64,000 bases of DNA from Breviolum minutum Mf 1.05b.01 (Eukaryota > Sar > Dinophyceae > Suessiales > Symbiodiniaceae). Numbering within the stretch: position 1 is the stretch's first letter; each line of letters starts with the position of its first letter. This document shows, in pieces, positions 56,388-64,000 of the stretch. The position numbers and the translations under genes are program-made. The DNA lies in assembly GCA_000507305.1 (NCBI GenBank), contig DF239867.1, positions 92,487 through 156,486 of the forward strand. The letters are read 5' to 3'. The notes beneath the pieces are model-generated. The model saw only the letters and a program-made list of their open reading frames with translations, had not been told where the DNA came from and ran no database searches.

Positions 56388-58952
56388 CAAAAAGAAAACA
56401 CCTCCTAAGAGGTGTGGTATATTTTAGGAGGTCTGAGATTTTATATGTCTATTGTAATATAGATATATATTTAGTATTTAGATTATATATATAAGATATA
56501 TGTGAGACATCATGGTTAGTTTATAGAGACTCGTATTTGTTACCACTCCTACAGTTTGGAATATCAATATCACAAGTAACTAACCATTCATCACTACAAT
56601 ATCTTCTGCAATCAACGAGGAAGGACTTACTCCCTGGAAAAACTAACATGACAGTGGAAAATTCAACCATTTGAAGATGTACCTCATATTCAATTTAAAA
56701 TGGTGTGTTTTTTTTCCATTGTCATGTTAGTTTTCTAGGGTCAAAAAAGGGAGATGTCTGGATGTTGACTTTAAAAGCTGGAGGTTTCTTTTTACTTCAA
56801 CGACTTTCTTTCCCGCCCAGCCAAAAAAAAGCCACTGATGGAATGATTGTCCTGGGTTTTTAGCTCCTAGTTCTGAGGTTAAAAGGAGCAACCAAAGTTT
56901 CAACTAACAGTGTAACCCCATGGTTTTTTTGGCTCGGTGTTCTCGGATGGGATTCTTGGGGATTTTAAATACCCACTATATAGAGCGTTTTTTTTTAAGG
57001 GATTTCCCATAGGGGGCCCACGTTGGGATTGGGGTACATCCAACTATCCCCCTGAAAAGTGACAAAAAAAAGCCCTTGATGACCCATACTCACCCCGGCT
57101 TGCACTGTTTGATTCCCCGACAAGGACGATTTTCTGTGAACAGTACAGTTGCGTCGGTAAATGGTTTTCTGGCCTGGTCTTAGCACAAAAAAACACATGG
57201 AATGCAATGCTAACTCGGCATTTTGACCACCTTCAAATCTACATAAACAAATGGTTTCCTGGTATGTCTTTTATCACTCAATTTGTATAGCTTGGCCGAA
57301 TAACATGTTCGCAAAACCTTCACTTTTGAACATATTACGCAAGATGCTCTTTTACATATAATCAATCAATGCGGTGTTCTGTACATTTTACCTACAAACA
57401 TCTGGCCACTTTTACGGCTTTTTCTATGCAAATTCACCATACCATTACGTATATTACAGTAAGTGTTTAGGTTTATGAGTTTATGACAAATGTTTCGTTT
57501 TCCCAGACGCTATTGCCGGCAACATCGCTGAAATATATGTTCAATGGGACAGCAACATCCATTGAAAAGATAGCAAGCGACATCCATCCAACATTTTTCA
57601 CGACCTGCGCAGTTAGAAGCTGGCTATCAATGGCAGTGTCCTTTTGGCAAGATCAGGGGCTATGATTTTGATCATTGGTTTTTTTCAACACCCCCCGGAA
57701 ACTAACATATACAATTTCACGAAAAAAGACGACTACCCTCCCTGAAACGAACAGCCAAAGCCCCTGAAAATCAATGCTGGCCATCCGCCCCAAAAGAAAA
57801 CTTCATCGGAACCAAGCATTGACTTTTTCAGGGGCGAGTTGTTAGTTTCAGGGAGTGTATAATGAAAATAGATGAAAATAGTACAGCAGAAAGTACACAA
57901 CAATCCGTGTGGTGACCCAACAATTCTTCGCTTGGCGCACCTCAAAATTGATGAATTTGCAAATGACAGTCCTTTTCCTCTGAGGAAAATTGTTACATTC
58001 CCATTCGCTACATTAGGAATGTGCAGATTCTGACCAAGTGTAGGGATCCAATATGACTTGACAATTGAATAAAGATCAATTCAATACATCAACTTGCAAA
58101 TCCAAAAAAATCACCCCTGACGTTTGATAGCTTGCCCTTGAAAATTGATGCTTGGAAGACCATCCTTTCCCTTTGGGATGGCAAATTTTCAATATAGACT
58201 TTCCCAAACGGCCATGCGTTTTATTGAGCCAGCGAATAAGAAAGTGTCTTCCTGAGACAAGGTTGAGAACGGCAGTAGATATTTCCATTTTGGTATACCT
58301 GATAAGCAAACACGACAATTGCACCCTTTCTCCCATAATCATGGTTCAGTGGAAAATTACCCTAAATGAAAGGAAACTAATATTGGAGACATACCATTTT
58401 CCACTTCCATGATTATGGGAGGAAGGGTAAATCGATCTTGTTCAAAAGGACGATGTTGCTTTGCCAAAGAAATCCAAGAGGTAAAGTGGTATTGTAGGAT
58501 TTTTTGAGTGGTCTGCTTCGTATACTCCTATGGACGTTCTCGAGCTACAATCCCAGCGATATTGGGGACTATTGAGACATCTGTAGCTCTCAATATTTAA
58601 CAGCAAAATGCACCAAAATCTTTCTAGTAAAGAAAAAACAACGTGCATTTCACAACAACAATCATTTCTCAACATCATCAGCGCCATCATTTCACAACCA
58701 CACTTCAGTCATTTTTCATGGGGATTCTCTGTCTTCCTGGGCATCATCTTGAACCAATGCTTCCACCGAAAAAAAACATCGGCTCCTCAGGAAGGCAAGA
58801 AAGCAACTCTTCATATTGTACCTTGGCAAAGGCCTCAGCGGCGTTTCACGCTTCATTTCGGGTGGGATTGATTGGAATTGTTTGGAAACTTTTGTTTTGG
58901 AGATGTTTTGCGAAAAATATGTTTGAAAAGCAAAAAGATGGGAATAATTAAC

Positions 58953-58983
<31 letters not shown>

Positions 58984-61900
58984 TGTATGTATGTATGTAT
59001 GTATGTATGTATGTATGTATGTATGTATGCATGTAGGTGGGTAGGTAGGTAGGTAGGTATGTAGATAGGTAGGTGTGTATATTTTCAACCGTCAACCCTG
59101 GACTTCTTAGATTTTCAGTTCTTGTGAACATTATACTGACCAGCACCTTCCAAGGGGTGCCAATTAAACCCTGAGGGTTTGTAAATTGGCACCCTGTAGG
59201 AACCATTGGGCACCCTTTGGAAGGTCCAGGTATATATTTACATATACTTGTTCTAGCAGCACATAAATCAAAAACAGAAAACTGCTGTACCCTCAACGGA
59301 ACTCCAAAAAAGTGCCAAGCAAAAAAAAATACCGATGCCTCCACATCCTTTGCGGTGGCCGTTTTTGTCTTTGCCCTAATGGCGTTCAACTGCACTGTGG
59401 CCTGGCATGGAACAGAATCTCTTGACCATTCCCATTACGGATCCATCTTTGGTATATTAACCTACATCAATTGGGTTGATTTTTATGGTAAACTGTAGGT
59501 AAACAAACTGCACATCTGGGCAAATACCTATTAATTCCTGAACCTGAATGATCAGGCGATTTGGGGGGGGATTTCCTGATCCTAAACAACCATTTGGGGT
59601 GACCTCGGCTGAAAGAGATTACATGGCCAGAATGGCTACACCCTTGAAGTTTAAGTTGTTTCAACTGGAAATGGAAGCAAAAGGAATCGGATTTGGAAAC
59701 CATCATCTTTAGGTTCCATTCTTCCAGAAAAAAATATCTTTACCAGAAAAAAAGACGTGCTACACCGCTGAAATTAAACATGGGATACCCAAAATAGCTT
59801 TATTTGAAAGGAGTTACCCTTTCCAACCATCAGTTTTGGTATATTGAATTTTAAGGGATGTACATCTTATTATATTCCATTGGTTGGTTCATAGGCATCC
59901 AGGATAATTTTATGGCATAATCCCTACATAACTGGGTAGTACAAGCAATAAAAAACCTCTTGCCATATATATGTCTAATTAAACAACCAAGGTTGTCTTC
60001 GTTGGTCAGTTGGATTGTTCTTGGTCGTTTTCGAAGTAGATCTCCACCTTGAGCAACTGAGCAGTTGAGGATCAAAAATTTGCCATGGTGAAAGGTGAAT
60101 ATTGTGGGGGTTTCTCTGGGATTGAAATATACAACAGCTATGGAAAGTTTGTTATTATCAATATAATATTGTATAATATATACCTGGACCTTCCAAAGGG
60201 TGCCTAATGGTTCCTAAAGGGTGCCAATTTGGCACCCTAAGGGAGGTGCTGGTACTGTATATATAATGAACCCTGAAATTCAAGATCCAAACCAACATTT
60301 CCTGGTTCGCAACAAAATCCTGCACCAAATCCTTGCAGATAGTTACGAGTACACTCCCAAATGGTTTTTTTGCAACCACCAGGTATTTTGTAAAAAATCA
60401 CCTTAAACAAACAAAAGTAGCCACAGGTGGGTTTGTGTTGCCACTGGATCAAACATGCCACGAATTGACGGCAGGCACTCCGCCGTTTCGCTTCTCTGCG
60501 AAGAGCTGGCATTTCGAGTGCGGTGGGTGGGTATCGCCGGAAAAGACGCTTTCGGTAACATCACTAGCAGGATGGCATACATGTCCTAGAAGCTAACATA
60601 TAACTTACTCATAATCTATGTATACGGTACGTATTTTCTATTTATATCAACATACATATACAATCATGTACATACAAATGTTATAGCCTCTATATTCTCC
60701 AAAAAGACCAACTAACAGATATAACATACTTCAACTTTAACAACCTTCCCCCCCCCCCTGGGGTGCTTGGGGGACCACGGATTTCCTCCTTTCCGGTGCC
60801 CCACCTCAAAGAAGCGCTTCAGCAACCGCGGGGCCAAATCCGTGGCCGTGAAGGGCCCCATCTGCGGTTTTTCGTTGCGGATCCGAAAAAGGGATGGAGA
60901 TTTGACGACTTTTCCGGGAGAAAAAAAAATGTTCCTTAGTAAAAATGAGTCTTAAAACTGTAGATAACGTGTAAATATTATATATATATATATATATCAT
61001 AGATTTTAATAGAAAAGGAGATACAAAACCACCTAGTTGGCTTGTTCCACCATGTTTTCAATGGTTACAGGGTAACTTCCAACCCCCGTTACCCCGTGTG
61101 AAACTTTCGGACCCAAGGTACCAGGGGAGCTGAGGTTGGCCCTGCGGCAAAAAACCTGCAGCTGAAAACCACCGAGTTTTCCCAGTGATTTTGTTAAAGG
61201 AACCACAAAAAAACCTATTGCCATATATTTGTCTAGTTAAACAACCAATTTGATTTCTTCATTGCTCAGTTGGATTCTTTTTGGTCGGTTTTGTTCTTCG
61301 AATACCATCCTAGTTGGTGGTTGAACCAACCCATTTGAAAAATATTAGTCAAAATGGGTTCATCTTCCCCAATTTTCGGGGTGAAAATAAAAAAATATTT
61401 GAGTTGCCACCACCTAGAAAAACATAGGCTGCAGGCATTTGGGGAGCTGGAGAAGATGTTGATGGCCGTACGGCTCCTAGAACTCCAAAACCCAAAAACT
61501 GGGAAGTTTGAAGGAAGTGATTTTCTGAAGGGAGGATTTTTTTGGCATCATATTTTTGACGAAAAAAAAATACGCGACGCATTTGTGGGGGTTTAAAAAA
61601 ATGGGTGGTCAATCCGCATGACTCCCGAGTTAACGTTGATGGTCATGGTTTTTCATCTTCAACACTTTTTGGAGGATGTTTAGCATGTTGGTTTCCACCA
61701 CGCAATCGGATGAGATGCAATGGTTTAACATGGTTTAACATTTTCCTTGTATGTTCTTTTGGGTACATTGTGAATGGCGGACAGCGTTCTCAACGGCATC
61801 AATAACAACATCATCAACAAGATCACGTGGCATTTTATGGTGTCAAGACTGTTGAGATTTTGAGATGGGTGATATCTTGAGCCCTGCCTAAAACACTGTG

Positions 61901-63441
61901 AAACACAGTGGAGTGTGTGAAGACTAACAGGATTTTTGGCACCCCCCAAGTGATCTCCTTTTACATATATACATCTCCAAAACTGTACATGTCACAAATC
62001 TCCCAAAACAGACTTTGGGAAACATGTCCCAAAAAAAACATAAATTTGTCGACTTAAAGCTCGGAACCTTGGACCATCCTTCGCCAAGAAACTCTCTAGC
62101 AATGAGATCGGCCGTGGCAATGGCACAGAGATCACACCTCAACCAAGCATCTGTTGGTGGTTTCAAGATCCCATAAACATGGCTGGTCAACCTACACCCC
62201 CCAACGTAACCCCTCCCCAGAAATAGCCGGCCTTCTTAAGGGCTGATAAGAACCATTGGTTTTTGTCTTGATAAGGCCGTATCAGACCCTTATTTCTGGG
62301 AGGTGTACGTTGGGGGGGGTTAGTTGATTAGCCATAACATAACCATACATAACCTAACCAGCCCCGCCAAGGTCTATTTTTGGCGGATATATTGGATCTA
62401 CCCCCCACCCTGTAACAATTACCACCAGGATTATTACATTTTCAGGATCGGGAATCCCGAACTAAACCTTCATTTGCCACGATTGCATCCTGGATAGGTG
62501 GTAGATCCAACTGATATATTTTCTTTAGGGTTGAAGTGTACTTGCCTACCACTTGCCTTAAAGGGAACCTGTTGGCTGAAGCCCACATCTATCCTACAAA
62601 AACCATCCAACAAACACCACCAGAAACACGGCGTTTTACCAAAAAAACTCTGGTGATGCGTGGTGGATCAAATAACCCTCAATGTAAGAAGTATAGTTGA
62701 AGTACCACCTATGTTGAACAAAAATATGCAAAAAAGTCGTATTGGGAATCATGTTTGCCAAGGTTTGGAGCAAAAAAACGAAATTGTTGATACCACCACT
62801 TGGATAAAGGCATGATTCCTGGGATATAAGGCTACTCAATTTCCATGACAACATGCCGAGAATTTGTGTTTTGTCTGGCCTCTCTGCTTCAAATTCTCAT
62901 CCCAAACTCTCCAGAGTTCAACAAGCAAAAAGATAAACAGCTTCTTCAGGATGAAACATTACAAACTGCAGGCATCAATTTTTCTTCCAACATGGTGATC
63001 CAACCTGTTCAATCAACAGAACGCTAGATGTTCTACTCCAGTTTGGAGAAGCTTCCTTGGACCAGTTGAGACGATAAATTTCCCCCAACACATTCAATAA
63101 AAATTCAAACATTGCTTCAAAACCATCCCAACTGGTCAAGCAGGTTTCGTCAAAAAAAAAACTCCCTCCAGCAAATTCATATCCCATAGGACCCATGTAT
63201 GGTATATTTACCTACATGAAAACCATAAGAATCAGCCGTTTTCATGTAGGTAAGTATACCGTTCGTCACATGGATCCTATGGGTATAGCTAGCTTCCCCA
63301 GATGTTTTTGTCACCCTCCTCCTGAGCTGAGCAGGTCAAACGTGTCTGTACGACCCAGGTCGACAATATTCAGGGCAGGCACAACGGCCTGCAACAACGT
63401 GGGTTTCCCAACAACGGTCACATCGGCAATGTCAAGATGTC
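50884..63441 (-). CDS. Unidentified multi-exon gene(s), minus strand
   Basis: At least ten minus-strand stretches here have coding-like composition between AG acceptors and GT, GC or GA donors, and most begin with AG|G. Junctions 63.3/63.1, 62.1/60.8 and 60.8/60.5 kb are in phase; others need missing exons. I do not recognise the protein or proteins. The visible pieces include membrane-like (VGWMSLAIFSMDVAVPLNIY) and soluble segments (DVTVVGKPTLLQAVVPAL). It may be one long gene or two. The direction fits the two identified genes downstream. Confidence 0.5.
51170..51318. mobile_element. Family D palindromic element with expanded centre
   Basis: CCCATAGGGATCCATCGGAC ... CCCATGGATCCATATGGGTC. 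The centre contains three tandem copies of a TTGGTTGATTTTTATGACCT-like unit. Confidence 0.82.
51623..51728. mobile_element. Family C variant (GAAGATTAAAATGG)
   Basis: ACACCCTGGAAGATTAAAAT ... CATGTTAATCTTTAGGGGTG; interior CACCCATTTAGAAAGGAAAA shared with its relatives. Confidence 0.82.
52180..52275. mobile_element. Family A TIR element
   Basis: Nearly consensus copy flanked by CTAG-like ends. Confidence 0.85.
52852..52950. mobile_element. Family A TIR element
   Basis: Second copy within 0.7 kb, same orientation. Confidence 0.85.
53171..53256. mobile_element. Family D palindromic element
   Basis: ACCACAGGATCAATGTATGG ... AAATATACCATACATT. Confidence 0.75.
53479..53579. mobile_element. Family L repeat, copy 1
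   Basis: Shares CCCACCC-GTAACA, GAACTAAACCTTC, GCCACGATTGCATCC and TAGATCCAA with the copy near 62.45 kb. Confidence 0.6.
53655..53788. mobile_element. Family E element, inverted
   Basis: GGGGATGGCAAACTACCCAA to AACCAGTATAATTTAAATAA with the reversed core, ending near GTTGCTCATTTGG. Confidence 0.6.
54207..54282. repeat. Hairpin 1: 29-bp perfect stem, 3-nt loop
   Basis: Arms at 54215-54243 and 54247-54275 are perfectly complementary (GTTACCTTCAAAAGGTGGCT... and its complement), with loop ATT. A near match extends to CTCTC/GAGAG. Confidence 0.9.
54382..54491. repeat. Hairpin 2: interrupted inverted repeat
   Basis: GCTCCCACTGTC pairs with GACAGTGGGAGC, and an inner TTCTCTGGTCC pairs with GGACCAGAGAA, allowing one offset. 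The loop is about 30 bases. Confidence 0.8.
54513..54638. repeat. Hairpin 3: 25-bp stem, one mismatch
   Basis: CTCTCGCTTCAAAGTGGCTG (from 54532) continuing TTCCC pairs with the complement at 54598-54622, with one mismatch. Outer GAGTGAGT pairs with ACTCAC. The loop is about 40 bases. Confidence 0.85.
55111..55200. mobile_element. Family D palindromic element
   Basis: CCCATAGGATCCATGTATGA ... TACCATACATGGATCCTAAG. Confidence 0.85.
55425..55522. mobile_element. Family C variant (GAAGATTAACATGGAAC)
   Basis: GAAGATTAACATGGAACATG ... TTCCATGTGAATCTTCCAGG; third closely related copy. Confidence 0.82.
56634..56742. mobile_element. Family C-like TIR element
   Basis: CCTGGAAAAACTAACATGAC ... GTCATGTTAGTTTTCTAGGG. 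Confidence 0.8.
57503..57604 (-). CDS. Coding exon, unidentified gene (VGWMSLAIFSMDVAVPLNIY)
   Basis: Reads VVKNVGWMSLAIFSMDVAVP then LNIYFSDVAGNSVW. Acceptor GCGCAG|G, donor GA (TGG|GAAAA). A hydrophobic stretch could be membrane-associated. The plus strand is also open, but its splice context is weaker. Confidence 0.65.
57733..57861. mobile_element. Family C TIR element
   Basis: CTACCCTCCCTGAAACGAAC ... GAGTTGTTAGTTTCAGGGAG, complete. Confidence 0.87.
58200..58251 (-). CDS. Possible exon, unidentified gene (EDTFLFAGSIKRMAVWE)
   Basis: Reads EDTFLFAGSIKRMAVWE after CTCAG|G. The 3' limit is uncertain, with GT or GA donors possible. An alternative acceptor (ATCAG) lies about 55 bases upstream. 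Confidence 0.5.
58536..58580 (-). CDS. Possible exon, unidentified gene (VSIVPNIAGIVARE)
   Basis: Reads VSIVPNIAGIVARE between CTACAG and C|GTCCAT. Short; accepted because a stop follows immediately past the donor. Confidence 0.45.
58953..59075. repeat. (GTAT)n then (GTAG)n tetranucleotide array
   Basis: About 18 GTAT units followed by degenerate GTAG(G) units. On the minus strand it reads as Thr/Tyr/Ile/His repeats. Confidence 0.95.
59142..59233. mobile_element. Family G element
   Basis: GCACCTTCCAAGGGGTGCCA ... GGGCACCCTTTGGAAGGTCC. Confidence 0.85.
59333..59389 (-). CDS. Coding exon, unidentified gene (LNAIRAKTKTATAKDVEAS)
   Basis: Reads LNAIRAKTKTATAKDVEAS between TGCAG and TCG|GTATTT. 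Codon use and lack of repeats suggest a real exon. Lys/Ala-rich. Confidence 0.65.
59870..60070. mobile_element. Family E-like element
   Basis: CATAATCCCTACATAACTGG then GTAGTACAAGC, and AACAACCAAGGTTGTCTTCG towards GAGCAACTGAGCAG. A similar right half is at 61.2-61.28 kb. Confidence 0.5.
60182..60256. mobile_element. Family G element
   Basis: ACCTGGACCTTCCAAAGGGT ... GGCACCCTAAGGGAGGTGCT, shorter inverted copy. Confidence 0.8.
60422..60495 (-). CDS. Coding exon, unidentified gene (SETAECLPSIRGMFDPVATQ)
   Basis: Reads RSETAECLPSIRGMFDPVAT then QTHL. Acceptor CGCAG, donor GC (TG|GCTACT). The frame is open further upstream, so an earlier acceptor is possible. Confidence 0.6.
60805..60861 (-). 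CDS. Coding exon, unidentified gene (MGPFTATDLAPRLLKRFFE)
   Basis: Reads MGPFTATDLAPRLLKRFFE between CGCAG and GAG|GTGGGG. Very GC-rich compared with its surroundings. The open frame extends upstream (RIRNEKPQ), so the exon may start earlier if a different acceptor is used. Confidence 0.65.
61311..61417. mobile_element. Family A TIR element
   Basis: Complete copy with GGTTGAACCAACC variant left end. Confidence 0.87.
62068..62137 (-). CDS. Coding exon, unidentified gene (CDLCAIATADLIAREF)
   Basis: Reads CDLCAIATADLIAREFLGE then GWSK. Acceptor GAG|G, donor AAG|GTTCCG. Helix-rich composition; no family recognised. Confidence 0.65.
62196..62336. mobile_element. TIR element with C-tract ends
   Basis: CTACACCCCCCAACGTA at the left is mirrored by TACGTTGGGGGGGGTTAG at the right, with inner CCAGAAATA/TATTTCTGG also inverted. 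Only one copy was noticed. Confidence 0.75.
62401..62510. mobile_element. Family L repeat, copy 2
   Basis: Second copy; it adds CACCAGGATTATTACA, which also occurs near 12.46 kb and, diverged, near 22.14 kb. Confidence 0.6.
63056..63131 (-). CDS. Coding exon, unidentified gene (WDGFEAMFEFLLNVLGEIY)
   Basis: Reads WDGFEAMFEFLLNVLGEIYR then LNWSK, an amphipathic helix. The first base T completes the GG left by the exon at 63.3 kb, giving Gly-Gly-Gly-Trp. Acceptor CCAG|T, donor GA (AAG|GAAGC). Confidence 0.7.
63180..63288. mobile_element. Family D palindromic element
   Basis: ATCCCATAGGACCCATGTAT ... CACATGGATCCTATGGGTAT, directly left of the coding exon at 63.3 kb. Confidence 0.85.
63315..63441 (-). 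CDS. Coding exon, unidentified gene (VTVVGKPTLLQAV)
   Basis: Reads HLDIADVTVVGKPTLLQAVV, then PALNIVDLGRTDTFDLLSSG and one more Gly. Pyrimidine-rich TTTTTCTAG|G acceptor, donor GG|GTGAC. The sequence looks like a folded alpha/beta domain; the family is not recognised. Confidence 0.75.
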
Positions 63442-63490
63442 CTAGAAAAATAAAGGAAAAGTCATCATGGTTTCCCAGCACACCATAAGT

Positions 63491-63604
63491 AGTTTGGCGG
63501 TTTTTGCCCACCCATCTGAAAAATATTAGTCAAATAGTCAAGTTGGATCATTTCCCCAAATTTTCGGGATGAACAGAAAAAAATGATTTAAACCGCCACC
63601 CAGA
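63491..63604. mobile_element. Family A TIR element
   Basis: Copy with a small internal duplication (AGTCAAATAGTCAAG). Confidence 0.8.
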
Positions 63605-63848
63605 TAAATATCAACGTTAGCCGGCCCAAGAACTTAACGAAAACTAACGACTTAACGAAAACTAACGGATGTCCTGTGAAAAATGATGCTTGGAAGACAT
63701 GAGCCTTTCATTTTCGAAATGGTCCCCTTGTCAGGGTTCGTTTTCAGGGGAGTAACATCTCCTTCGAACAAAATTGACCCCTTTCCCACACCAGCTTCCA
63801 AAAAAACACACAATTTTTCAAGGTGCCTTTTCCAAAAAAAATAACTTT

Positions 63849-63943
63849 GTTGGTGGTTTCAACCCATCTGAAAAATATTAGTCAAAATGGGAATTTTCCC
63901 CAAATAGGGGTGAAAATAAAAAATATTTGAAACCACCACCTAG
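63849..63943. mobile_element. Family A TIR element
   Basis: Near-consensus copy close to the right edge. Confidence 0.88.
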
Positions 63944-64000
63944 TAACCCATAGAATCCATGTCATAGCAAGTCTCAACCAATGCTGCCCCATGTTTTTAA

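Noticed and set aside
58853-59395. Long minus-strand frame of Tyr/Leu/Pro/Thr then His/Thr repeats
   Set aside because: Translation of the GTAT/GTAG array; only the LNAIRAKTK part upstream has coding character.
1-64000. tRNA, rRNA, spliced-leader RNA gene or CRISPR array
   Set aside because: No cloverleaf, rRNA core, spliced-leader core (CCATTTTGGCTCAAG) or regularly spaced direct repeats were seen by eye; a covariance search would be needed to exclude small RNAs.

Overview
The window looks like nuclear DNA of a dinoflagellate, probably a Symbiodiniaceae-type alga. The reasons are genes cut into many short exons, donors that include GC and GA as well as GT, acceptors that are almost always AG|G, three or more genes in a row on the minus strand, and introns full of short terminal-inverted-repeat (TIR) elements. 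No prokaryotic feature, rRNA, tRNA or CRISPR array was recognised. All gene models were built by hand from six-frame reading, splice signals and remembered protein-family patterns. No alignment was run.

Layout on the minus strand, from high to low coordinates (the direction of transcription). (1) About 63.4-50.9 kb: exons of one or more genes I cannot name, including two clear exons at 63.3-63.4 and 63.1 kb that join in frame. (2) 49.5-36.4 kb: a nearly complete gene in ten recognised exons for a HAD-like protein of unknown function, with motifs HFDVNET, RTFGTDL, GIRDDY and FFDDN. (3) 34.7-2.1 kb: a transmembrane 9 superfamily (TM9SF, nonaspanin) gene with 23 recognised exons plus two tentative ones, from the lumenal NKV-PYSNPTETYEYY region to the C-terminus. 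The first coding exon was not found. (4) About 1.07-1.00 kb: a possible 5' exon of the next gene.

Inside the 4.5 kb intron between exons 6 and 7 of gene 2 lies a 3.1 kb GC-rich block (about 40.13-43.22 kb). It is bounded by inverted copies of the terminus of one of the window's own small TIR elements. It carries a three-exon minus-strand gene for a small glycine-rich protein, and a separate Lys/Arg/Glu-rich reading frame. This looks like a gene-carrying partner of a MITE family and is the most unusual structure here.

The rest is mostly intron and intergenic DNA with about ten families of 70-160 bp TIR/MITE-like elements (called A-I and L here), microsatellites, and a cluster of three long hairpins at 54.2-54.64 kb. 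Most remaining open reading frames are translations of these repeats.
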